The notes under the pieces: model-generated
Told to the model about the DNA's origin: nothing
Database searches by the model: none
The model's input: only the letters and a program-made list of their open reading frames with translations
Source of the DNA: an uncultured Lysobacteraceae bacterium
GTDB taxonomy: Bacteria > Pseudomonadota > Gammaproteobacteria > Xanthomonadales > Xanthomonadaceae
Direction: 5' to 3'
DNA: 10,193 bases
Assembly (NCBI GenBank): GCA_937897645.1
Contig: CALCNV010000045.1
Location: 1-10,193, forward strand
Made by a program: the position numbers and the translations under genes
Shown: positions 1 through 5,946 of the stretch, piece after piece
Position numbering within the stretch: the stretch's first letter is position 1
How the letters are laid out: every line of letters starts with the position of its first letter

Positions 1-948
1 GCCAGCGACTGGGTGCAGAAGGCGATGAAGATGATCGGCATGAAGGAAGACGACGTCATCGAGGATCGCCTGGTCACGCGCCAGATCGAAAAGGCGCAGC
101 GCAAGGTGGAAGCGCACAACTTCGACATCCGCAAGAACCTGCTCGATTTCGACGACGTCAACAACGACCAGCGCAAGGTGATCTACAACCAGCGCGACGA
201 ATTGCTGGACGCCGAATCGGTGAAGGAGAACATCGAAGGCATCCGCGGCGACGTGGTCGAGGACCTGGTGGCGAAGTACGTGCCGCCGAATTCGGTCGAT
301 GAATCCTGGGACCTGCAGGGACTGGAACAGGAGCTGGCGGTGGAAGCCGGCCTGGAGCTGCCGGTCACGCGCTGGCCGCAGGAAAGCGAGGAACTCGACG
401 CCGAAACCATCAGTAGCCGCGTGCAGGCCGCCATGGCCGCGCACTTCGAGCAGAAGGAAGCGCAGCTGGGCCCGGAGACAATGCGCTCGCTGGAGAAGCA
501 CATCATGCTCACCGTGCTCGACAAGAGCTGGAAGGAGCATCTGGCCAGCATGGATTACCTGCGCCAGGGCATCCACCTGCGCGGTTATGCGCAGAAGCAG
601 CCGAAGCAGGAATACAAGAAGGAAGCCTTCGAGCTGTTCTCCAGCATGCTGGAGAAGGTCAAGCTGGAAGTGGTGACCATCCTGTCGCGCGTGCGCATCC
701 GCAGCGAAGAGGAAGTTGCCGCGCTGGAAGCCGAGGAACGCCGCGCCGCCGCCGCACGCGAGCAGCAGCTGCAGTTCCAGCACCAGGATGCGGGCGGCTA
801 CAGCGCCGACGAGGAAGCGGCCGACGTGGAAGCCGCGCAACTCGGTGTCTCGCCGGTGACGCGCGAAGGCCCCAAGGTAGGCCGCAACGATCCATGCCCC
901 TGCGGCAGCGGCAAGAAGTTCAAGCACTGCCACGGCCAGCTGAGCTGA
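1..948 (+). CDS. secA: SecA preprotein translocase ATPase, C-terminal part (5' truncated by window)
   Basis: SecA is the ATP-driven motor that pushes unfolded preproteins through the SecYEG channel in the inner membrane. The reading frame is open from base 1, so the true start lies upstream and only the last 315 residues are visible. The fragment carries the helical scaffold and two-helix-finger region (DKSWKEHLASMDYLRQGIHL and the following residues, about window residues 173-215). A charged, alanine- and glutamate-rich linker follows. It ends in the C-terminal zinc-binding SEC-C motif CPCGSGKKFKHCHG, which binds SecB and phospholipid in known SecA proteins. The nucleotide-binding domains are outside the window. 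The stop TGA is at 946-948, and a REP inverted repeat begins 7 nt later. Identification is very secure. The GTG at position 13 is internal and is not a start. Confidence 0.97.
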   Translation, partial: ASDWVQKAMKMIGMKEDDVIEDRLVTRQIEKAQRKVEAHNFDIRKNLLDFDDVNNDQRKVIYNQRDELLDAESVKENIEGIRGDVVEDLVAKYVPPNSVDESWDLQGLEQELAVEAGLELPVTRWPQESEELDAETISSRVQAAMAAHFEQKEAQLGPETMRSLEKHIMLTVLDKSWKEHLASMDYLRQGIHLRGYAQKQPKQEYKKEAFELFSSMLEKVKLEVVTILSRVRIRSEEEVAALEAEERRAAAAREQQLQFQHQDAGGYSADEEAADVEAAQLGVSPVTREGPKVGRNDPCPCGSGKKFKHCHGQLS

Positions 949-955
949 CCTAGCT

Positions 956-1040
956 CCGGTAGGAGCGCCCCATGGGCGCGAGCTTTCGAGGTGTTGCACG
1001 TCAACATCAAGAGCTCGCGCCCATGGGGCGCTCCTACCGG
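956..1040 (-). repeat. REP inverted pair (BIME-like) no. 1, inverted orientation
   Basis: The left arm (956-984) and right arm (1012-1040) are perfect reverse complements over 29 bp, with a 27-nt spacer. Each arm begins at its outer end with CCGGTAG and contains the small palindrome GCGCCCCATGGGCGC, as in REP elements with a GTAG head. Read on the minus strand the spacer starts CTCTTGATGTTGACGTGCAA, which matches the plus-strand spacers of the other four copies, so this copy is flipped relative to them. It lies between secA and mutT. There is no U-tract, so it is not a classical terminator. Confidence 0.9.
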
Positions 1041-1084
1041 TTTGCATTTGCATTCGCAGCACGATTCCCGGCAAGCTCCGGGTC

Positions 1085-2038
1085 ATGTCGCTTCCTTTGC
1101 GCTCCATCCATGTCGCCGCCGCGGTCATCACCGACCCGCGCGGCCGCGTGCTGCTGGGGCGGCGCACCGACGGCCGCGACCTGGCCGGCCTGTGGGAATT
1201 TCCCGGTGGAAAATGCGAACCCGGTGAATCGCCCGAAGCCGCACTCATACGCGAACTGCAGGAAGAACTCGGCATCACCGTGCAGGTGGGCGAGGCGCTG
1301 ATCAACGTGCCGCAACGCTACCCTGACAAACGCCTGCGCCTGGACGTGCGCCGGGTGACGGCGTGGGACGGCATCCCGCGCGGTGTCGAAGGCCAGGCGC
1401 TCGCCTGGGTGGCGCCGGAAAAACTCGTGCGCTATCCCATGCCGCCCGCGGATCGCCCGGTCGTCGCCATGCTGCTGCAACCTGATCGCTACCTGGTCAC
1501 GCCCGAACCGGGCGATGACGATGCGGCGTGGCTTGCGGGTTTGTCAGCGGCGTTGAAGTCCGGCATCCAGCGCGTGCAATTGCGCGCACCCCTGCGTGCC
1601 GCCCAACCCGGCTGGAACGAGCTGGTCGCCAAAGCCATCGCGTTGTGCCGCAAGTCCAGTGCGGACGTGTTGGTCAACGCGGACATCGAACTCGCCCGCA
1701 CATTGGGCATCGGCGTGCACCTGCGTGCTGCGCAATTGCCTGGCTTGTCCCTGCGCCCCTTGCCGCCAGGGATGACGGTCGCTGCCTCCTGCCATGACGC
1801 CACCGAGTTGCAGTCGGCGCAGGTGCTGGGCTGTGATTTCGCCGTGCTCGGCAGTGTGTTGCCTACTGCCAGCCATCCCGATGCCACCGCCTTGGACTGG
1901 GAAGGTTTCGCCCAACTGCGCGAATCCGTGTCACTGCCCCTCTACGCCATCGGCGGCCTCTCGCCCGGCCACATCCCCCAGTCCCGCCAGCACGGCGCCC
2001 AAGGCATCGCCGCCATCAGTGGCCTGTGGCCGTCGTAG
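1085..2038 (+). CDS. mutT: Nudix (MutT-type) hydrolase fused to a thiamine-phosphate-synthase-like domain
   Basis: The protein has 317 residues. The N-terminal half (about 8-130) is a Nudix domain with a complete Nudix box at 42-64 (G42, E48, R56-E57, E60-E61, G63). This is the metal-binding catalytic signature of MutT, which hydrolyses 8-oxo-dGTP and so prevents A:T to C:G transversions. The C-terminal half (about 136-315) resembles ThiE/TenI: RYLVTP, VQLR, GVHLRAAQL, SCHDATEL, a GCDFAVLGSV strand and YAIGGL. The ThiE signature is degraded: the usual QLR-x-K is QLRAPL and GVHLGQxD is GVHLRAAQL. It may therefore not make thiamine phosphate. Fused proteins of about 315 residues next to secA are known in gammaproteobacteria. 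The ATG at 1085 has only a weak ribosome-binding site but fits the start of the Nudix fold. The stop is 31 nt before REP pair 2. Confidence 0.92.
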   Translation: MSLPLRSIHVAAAVITDPRGRVLLGRRTDGRDLAGLWEFPGGKCEPGESPEAALIRELQEELGITVQVGEALINVPQRYPDKRLRLDVRRVTAWDGIPRGVEGQALAWVAPEKLVRYPMPPADRPVVAMLLQPDRYLVTPEPGDDDAAWLAGLSAALKSGIQRVQLRAPLRAAQPGWNELVAKAIALCRKSSADVLVNADIELARTLGIGVHLRAAQLPGLSLRPLPPGMTVAASCHDATELQSAQVLGCDFAVLGSVLPTASHPDATALDWEGFAQLRESVSLPLYAIGGLSPGHIPQSRQHGAQGIAAISGLWPS

Positions 2039-2069
2039 ACGCGTCCAACCTGCCCGAATCCGGATGCTT

Positions 2070-2157
2070 CGGTAGGAGCGCCCCATGGGCGCGAGCTCTT
2101 GATCTGGGCGTGATGTGCAAAGCCCCAAAAGCTCGCGCCCATGGGGCGCCCCTACCG
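2070..2157 (+). repeat. REP inverted pair no. 2, upstream flank of the RAYT gene
   Basis: Arms 2070-2096 and 2131-2157 are 27 bp each and reverse complementary with one mismatch (right arm GGCGCCCCTACC instead of GGCGCTCCTACC). The spacer is 34 nt. The outer ends carry GGTAGGAGC. It lies 31 nt after the mutT stop and 77 nt before the RAYT start. Confidence 0.9.
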
Positions 2158-2234
2158 TTGTCGGGGATTTTTCCTATGCGTGTGGTGGACTTGGCCCGAT
2201 AACCCCCGAAGGGCACCGGCTGGATGCTGGAGCC

Positions 2235-2708
2235 ATGACTGCAAAAATTCCCTATGGCGAAGGACACGCTGCATTGCGACGTGCGCGTAGTTCGGTCGCA
2301 GGACAGATCTATCACGTCACCGCCGTCACGGTTGATCGTGCACGCTTGTTCCTTGATTTCGATGCCGCGTGCGCCGCAGCACGTTGCCTCAACGATGGTG
2401 GCTGCCTCAGGAATTCGAAGATGCTTGCATGGGTGTTGATGCCGGACCACGCGCATTGGCTGCTGCAGCTTGGCGAGAACGATAGCTTGGCGGGCATCGT
2501 GACCCGGTTGAAGTGTGCAAGCGCGCGCAGCACCAATCGCGCGCTGGGACGCCGTGGTGCTGTGTGGGGAAGGGCATTCCACGAGCACGCATTGCGAGAC
2601 GAGCGGGAATTGCTGATGACTGCCCGCTACCTTGTCGCCAATCCATTGCGTGCGGGTCTCGTGAGCCGATTGGGCGAGTATCCATTCTGGGACAGCATCT
2701 GGCTGTAG
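2235..2708 (+). CDS. REP-associated tyrosine transposase (RAYT, Y1_Tnp / TnpA_REP family)
   Basis: This 157-residue protein belongs to the Y1 transposase family related to IS200/IS605 TnpA. These are single-strand DNA nucleases that recognise REP hairpins with a GTAG head and cut using one tyrosine. Visible signatures are GQIYHVTAVTVDR (23-35), the metal-binding HxH in MPDHAHWLL (H72, H74), and the motif ARYLVANPLRAGLV, whose Y132 is the likely nucleophile. The tail EYPFWDSIW is also typical. All catalytic residues are present, so the protein looks intact. The ATG at 2235 was chosen because the frame upstream of it runs through REP pair 2, and GGAG lies just before the ATG. REP pairs flank it on both sides, which supports the call. 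The subgroup of RAYT cannot be set from sequence reading alone. Confidence 0.88.
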   Translation: MTAKIPYGEGHAALRRARSSVAGQIYHVTAVTVDRARLFLDFDAACAAARCLNDGGCLRNSKMLAWVLMPDHAHWLLQLGENDSLAGIVTRLKCASARSTNRALGRRGAVWGRAFHEHALRDERELLMTARYLVANPLRAGLVSRLGEYPFWDSIWL

Positions 2709-2760
2709 CAGTGCCTGCAAACGAAACCGCGCGCTGGATAGGTGGGCGCACCGTTTCGGT

Positions 2761-2848
2761 CGGTAGGAGCGCCCCATGGGCGCGAGCTCTTGATCTTGGA
2801 GTGATATGCAAAGGCCCAAAAGCTCGCGCCCATGGGGCGCTCCTACCG
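2761..2848 (+). repeat. REP inverted pair no. 3, downstream flank of the RAYT gene
   Basis: Arms 2761-2788 and 2821-2848 (28 bp) are perfect reverse complements around a 32-nt spacer. The spacer is the closest match to that of pair 2 (CTTGATCTTGGAGTGATATG). It starts 52 nt after the RAYT stop. Confidence 0.92.
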
Positions 2849-2860
2849 TAGGGCGGAACA

Positions 2861-2891
2861 GCGCGCGCCCATGCATGGGGCGCTCCTATCG
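2861..2891 (-). repeat. Solitary REP arm with a 4-bp expansion, overlapping the coaE stop
   Basis: Read on the minus strand this is one REP arm: CGATAGGAGCGCCCCATG, then CATGGGCGCG. The central CCATGGG of other copies is expanded to CCATGCATGGG, a 4-bp insertion that stays palindromic. The head is ATAG instead of GTAG. No facing arm is found nearby. Its first bases form the end of coaE. Confidence 0.8.
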
Positions 2892-3494
2892 TGCCAATGC
2901 GCGGTAGCGGGCGTCCAGTTCGGCCACGGCGGCGTGCAGGTGGTCGGGGTGGCCGTCGTTGACCACGATGTCGTCGGCGATGGCCAGGCGCTGGGCGCGG
3001 GTGGCCTGGGCGGCGATCATCCGGTCGGCCAGCGCGGCGTCTATGCCGTCGCGCTGCATCAGGCGTGACTTCTGCGTCGCCTGTGGAACGTCCACCACCA
3101 GGATCCGGTCCAGCCACGGGTAGTGCGTGCGGCCACCGCCTTCGGCCAGCAGCGGGATCATGGCGACGGCATAGGGTCCGAGTGCGGCCTGGCACTGGTC
3201 AAGCAGTTCCGCGCGGATTCGCGGATGCAGGATGGCTTCCAGCGCGCGGCGTGCGTCGTCGTCGTGGAAGATGCGCACCCGCAATGCAGCGCGGTCCAGT
3301 CGTCCGTCCGCACCCAGCACCTCGGGGCCGAAGCGCGCCACGACTTCGGCGAGCGCGGGCTGCCCGGGTTCGACGATCTCGCGTGCAATCAGGTCGGCGT
3401 CGGCGACGAACACGCCACGCGCAAGGAACGCTTTCTCGATCGCGCTCTTGCCCGAGGCAACGCCGCCGGTCAGTCCGATGATGTAATCGCTCAT
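2886..3494 (-). CDS. coaE: Dephospho-CoA kinase
   Basis: CoaE catalyses the last step of coenzyme A synthesis, the ATP-dependent 3'-phosphorylation of dephospho-CoA in the cytoplasm. The 202-residue length is normal for the family. The P-loop GGVASGKS is at 10-17. Other family hallmarks are DADLIAREIVEPG (32-44), LHPRIR (89-94), IPLLAEGG (113-120) and the C-terminal RDGIDAALADRMIAAQ segment (148-163) of the lid and CoA domain. The frame continues upstream of the chosen ATG, but that part would translate REP pair 4, so MSDYIIGLTGG is taken as the start; its ribosome-binding site is weak. The TAG stop (2886-2888) lies inside a solitary REP arm, so the C-terminal end was set by repeat DNA. It follows pilD on the same strand, with REP pair 4 in the 107-bp gap. 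Confidence 0.95.
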   Translation of the reverse strand: MSDYIIGLTGGVASGKSAIEKAFLARGVFVADADLIAREIVEPGQPALAEVVARFGPEVLGADGRLDRAALRVRIFHDDDARRALEAILHPRIRAELLDQCQAALGPYAVAMIPLLAEGGGRTHYPWLDRILVVDVPQATQKSRLMQRDGIDAALADRMIAAQATRAQRLAIADDIVVNDGHPDHLHAAVAELDARYRALAR

Positions 3495-3505
3495 GCCTGC
3501 ATTAT

Positions 3506-3596
3506 CGGTAGGAGCGCCCCGTGGGCGCGAGCTTTTGATCTTAATTGGTGCGCGTGGAACGCCCGAGGAGCTCGCGCCCATGGGGCGCTCCTACCG
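3506..3596 (+). repeat. REP inverted pair no. 4, between pilD and coaE
   Basis: Arms 3506-3533 and 3569-3596 (28 bp) pair with one mismatch (GCCCCGTGGGC in the left arm, CCATGGG elsewhere), around a 35-nt spacer that begins TTTTGATCTT. It ends 5 nt from the pilD stop and starts 11 nt upstream of the coaE ATG. It therefore occupies the position where a coaE leader or promoter would be expected. Confidence 0.9.
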
Positions 3597-3601
3597 GGTC
3601 G

Positions 3602-4462
3602 TCAGAAGCCCGACATGCGCAGGTAGGCGTCGATGACGGGTTGGCCCCAGAAGAAGACCAGCCAGCCGGCGATGGCCAGGTAGGGGCCGAAGGGGATGGG
3701 GCTGGCGCGGTCGCGGCCCTGCGTGGCCAGCCAGATGGAGCCGATGATGGCGCCCACCAGCGAGGACACCAGGATGGTCGGCAGCACGCCGCTCAGGCCC
3801 ATCCACGCGCCCAGCGCGGCCAGCAGCTTGAAGTCGCCGTGGCCCATGCCTTCCTTGCCGGTGATCTGCTTGAACAGCCACCACACCGTCCACAGCGACA
3901 CGTAGCCGGCAATCGCGCCCAGCAAGGCCGTCTTGGGATCGATGTACAGGTTTTCCAGGCTGGCAATCAGGCCCAGCCACAGCAGGGGTAGGGTCAGCTG
4001 GTCAGGCAGCAGCTGCGTGCGCAGGTCGATGCCGGACAGCGCAATCAGGAACCAGCTCAGCAGCATGGCGCCGAAGCCCTGCCAGCCAAACCCGAACTGC
4101 CACACGCTGACCACGGTCAGCACGGCGGCCAGCAGTTCCACCAGCGGGTATTGGGCGGAGATGGGCGTCTTGCAGTGCCGGCACTTGCCGCGCAGGGCCA
4201 GCCAGCTGAACATCGGGATGTTCTCGTACCACGACAGCCGGTGCTTGCAGTGCGGGCAGTGCGAGGGCTCCACCACGATGCCGGGTGGGGGTGGATCGTA
4301 GACTTCGGGCAGTTCCAGGATTTCGCGGGCGTCGCGCTTCCACTGCCATTCCAGGCGGCGGGGCAGGCGCAGGATCACCACGTTGAGGAAGCTGCCCACC
4401 AGCAGGCCTACGCCTGCCGCAAGGGGATACCCGAGGGCGAGGTTCTCGTCGAGGAATGCCAT
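3602..4462 (-). CDS. pilD: Type IV prepilin leader peptidase / N-methyltransferase
   Basis: PilD is the inner-membrane aspartyl protease that removes the short leader of type IV prepilins and methylates the new N-terminal phenylalanine. It often also serves type II secretion pseudopilins. The protein has 286 residues. An N-terminal membrane helix (about 9-32) is followed by a cytoplasmic loop with the two CxxC zinc pairs C69-C72 and C94-C97. Several more hydrophobic helices follow. The catalytic aspartates are D146 (SGIDLRT) and D210 in the GxGD motif (GMGHGDFKLL). The usual KEGMGYGD tyrosine is histidine here. It lies 7 bp downstream of pilC on the same strand, so the two are very probably co-transcribed. 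REP pair 4 starts 5 nt after its stop. Its expected substrates, the PilA prepilins, are encoded upstream in the same cluster. Confidence 0.97.
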   Translation of the reverse strand: MAFLDENLALGYPLAAGVGLLVGSFLNVVILRLPRRLEWQWKRDAREILELPEVYDPPPPGIVVEPSHCPHCKHRLSWYENIPMFSWLALRGKCRHCKTPISAQYPLVELLAAVLTVVSVWQFGFGWQGFGAMLLSWFLIALSGIDLRTQLLPDQLTLPLLWLGLIASLENLYIDPKTALLGAIAGYVSLWTVWWLFKQITGKEGMGHGDFKLLAALGAWMGLSGVLPTILVSSLVGAIIGSIWLATQGRDRASPIPFGPYLAIAGWLVFFWGQPVIDAYLRMSGF

Positions 4463-4469
4463 GCGTAAG

Positions 4470-5729
4470 TCAGATCACCGAAGCCAGCTTGAAGATGGGC
4501 AAATACATACCAATCACCATGCCGCCGACGACTACGCCAATAAAGACCATGATCATCGGTTCGATCAGGCTGGCCAGCGCATCCACCGCATTGTTCACTT
4601 CTTGCTCGTAATACTCGGCCACTTTGAACAACATGGCGTCCAGCGCGCCGGCTTCCTCGCCGATGGCGGTCATCTGGACCACCATGTGCGGGAACAGATT
4701 GGTCTGCTTCAACGACATGTTGACCGGATAGCCAACGGCCACGTCATCGCGCACGCGCAGGACGGCTTTTTCGTACACGGTGTTGCCAGTGGCACCCGCC
4801 ACGGTCTCCAGCGCTTCCACCAGCGGCACGCCGGCCTTGAAGGTCACGGCCAGCGTGCGTGCAAACCGGGCAATGGCCGAGTTGTGCATGATCTGGCCGA
4901 TGACAGGAATCTTGAGGATCACCCTGTCCAGGAAGTGCTGGAATTTCAAGGAGCGCTTCTTGAAGAATATGAAGGCGAAAATTGCGCCCACGATGCCGAT
5001 CAGGATTACCAGCCACCAAGTAACCATGAATCGCGAGGCGGCCACGATCAGCTTGGTGAAGGCCGGCAGGTCGGCGCCGAATTCCTTGAATATCTGTTCA
5101 AATTGCGGAACGACGAATACCAACAGAATTCCGCTGACAAGCAGGGCTACCGCAATCGTCATTGCAGGATAGAACAGGGCTTTCTTGATTTTTCCCTTCA
5201 GCGCTTCCAGGTTCTCTTTGTAGTTGGCAATCGTCTCGAGTACGGTTTCCAGTACACCTGCGCCCTCGCCTGCCCGGACAAGGTTGCGGTACAACTCATC
5301 GAACTGCACGGGATGCTTGGCTATCGCCTCGTACAAAGAAGAGCCGCCTTCGATATCGGTGCGCAACTCGCCCACCATCTTCTTCATGCGGGCGTTCTTC
5401 TGGCCGTCGCCGATGATCTCAAGCGACTGCACGATAGGCACGCCGGACTTCATCATCGTCGCCATCTGACGGCTGAAGAACGCAATTTCCTTCGGAGTAA
5501 TGGGTTTGCCGGCGCTGCCGAACAACGGCTTGGGTTTTGGCTTGACCACGGTGGGTGTGATGCCCAGCTTGCGCAACTCGGCGCGCAGCAGGTTCTGGCT
5601 CTTGGACTGCTGCTCGCCCTTCATTTTGACGCCGCGCTTGTCGGTGCCCTCCCAGACAAACATGGCCATCTGGCTGGTATTGCGATCCACCGGGACGGAT
5701 TTTTTTGCTGCGCTACGGGTCACGGCCAT
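4470..5729 (-). CDS. pilC: Type IV pilus inner-membrane platform protein
   Basis: PilC is the polytopic inner-membrane platform on which the PilB and PilT motors act to polymerise or retract the pilus. The 419-residue product has the two tandem T2SSF domains: FFSRQMATMMKSGVPIVQSL at about 84-103 and its repeat RFARTLAVTFKAGVPLVEAL at 288-307, with VRAGEGAGVLETVL and AIGEEAGALDAML as second repeated motifs. Membrane helices lie near 186-208, 236-256 and 390-412. The start MAVTRSAAKK was preferred over upstream in-frame ATGs because AGGGG lies about 7 nt before it and related PilC proteins begin at this point. It is separated from pilB by 217 bp that contain REP pair 5. No convincing promoter was seen in that gap, so it may be read from pilB. 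Confidence 0.96.
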   Translation of the reverse strand: MAVTRSAAKKSVPVDRNTSQMAMFVWEGTDKRGVKMKGEQQSKSQNLLRAELRKLGITPTVVKPKPKPLFGSAGKPITPKEIAFFSRQMATMMKSGVPIVQSLEIIGDGQKNARMKKMVGELRTDIEGGSSLYEAIAKHPVQFDELYRNLVRAGEGAGVLETVLETIANYKENLEALKGKIKKALFYPAMTIAVALLVSGILLVFVVPQFEQIFKEFGADLPAFTKLIVAASRFMVTWWLVILIGIVGAIFAFIFFKKRSLKFQHFLDRVILKIPVIGQIMHNSAIARFARTLAVTFKAGVPLVEALETVAGATGNTVYEKAVLRVRDDVAVGYPVNMSLKQTNLFPHMVVQMTAIGEEAGALDAMLFKVAEYYEQEVNNAVDALASLIEPMIMVFIGVVVGGMVIGMYLPIFKLASVI

Positions 5730-5852
5730 TTGTTTCCCCTTTTCCGGCATCCCCACGCCGGGCAATGATGGTCGCATGGTAGCCGGTTATCGCCGGCAAC
5801 GGTATTTGCCACTGTGACGGCCCGCAGGGTTTGGAAATCCGAGGCCTTGGTT

Positions 5853-5937
5853 GTAGGAGCGCACCATGGGCGCGAGCTCTTGATCCTGGCGTGAACGTGT
5901 AACGCATCAGAAGCTCGCGCCCATGGGGCGCTCCTAC
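5853..5937 (+). repeat. REP inverted pair no. 5, between pilB and pilC
   Basis: Arms 5853-5878 and 5912-5937 (26 bp) pair with one mismatch (GCGCACCATGGG in the left arm). The spacer is 33 nt and starts CTTGATCCTGGCGTGAACGT. On the minus strand it follows the pilB stop after about 9 nt, or 6 nt if the outer CCG of the right arm (to 5940) is counted. A long hairpin therefore forms in any pilB-pilC transcript. Confidence 0.9.
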
Positions 5938-5946
5938 CGGGTTCTC

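Larger units (their letters stand above)
2070..2848. mobile_element. REPtron: RAYT transposase gene between two REP inverted pairs
   Basis: The small tyrosine transposase gene at 2235-2708 is bracketed by REP pairs at 2070-2157 and 2761-2848. These two pairs have the same orientation and closely related spacers (TCTTGATC, then TGATGTGCAAAG or TGATATGCAAAG). This is the arrangement described for RAYTs and their cognate REP/BIME elements. RAYTs are thought to be domesticated relatives of IS200/IS605 transposases that spread REPs while staying single-copy themselves. No target-site duplication or terminal repeat of a conventional IS was found. The boundaries given are the outer edges of the two pairs and are an inference. 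Confidence 0.75.

Noticed and set aside
2070..2848. Conventional insertion sequence with terminal inverted repeats
   Set aside because: The inverted repeats around the transposase gene are themselves REP pairs that recur elsewhere in the window. No target-site duplication was seen, and RAYTs do not move as ordinary IS elements.
2016..3195. Long minus-strand frames across the RAYT gene and REP pairs
   Set aside because: Their translations include the REP-derived peptides SSRPWGAPT and ELAPMGRSYR and run antisense to the RAYT gene. Such frames come from the repeats.
4383..5768. Open frame of 461 codons on the plus strand
   Set aside because: It lies wholly antisense to pilC and the end of pilD, whose products match known families along their whole length. 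The antisense translation is rich in His and Gln and has no recognisable domain. It is a codon-bias shadow of GC-rich DNA.
5780..5815. Possible sigma-54 promoter before pilC (minus strand TGGCAAATACCGTTGC)
   Set aside because: The GG and GC elements are 11 nt apart instead of the strict 10, and the last base of the -24 box is wrong, so RpoN should not use it.
956..5937. CRISPR array
   Set aside because: The repeats are kilobases apart, palindromic in pairs and have a conserved spacer, which is the opposite of a CRISPR array.
956..5937. REP pairs as intrinsic terminators
   Set aside because: Stems are long and GC-rich, but no T-run follows on either strand. Classical intrinsic termination is unlikely, though Rho-dependent or partial effects are possible.
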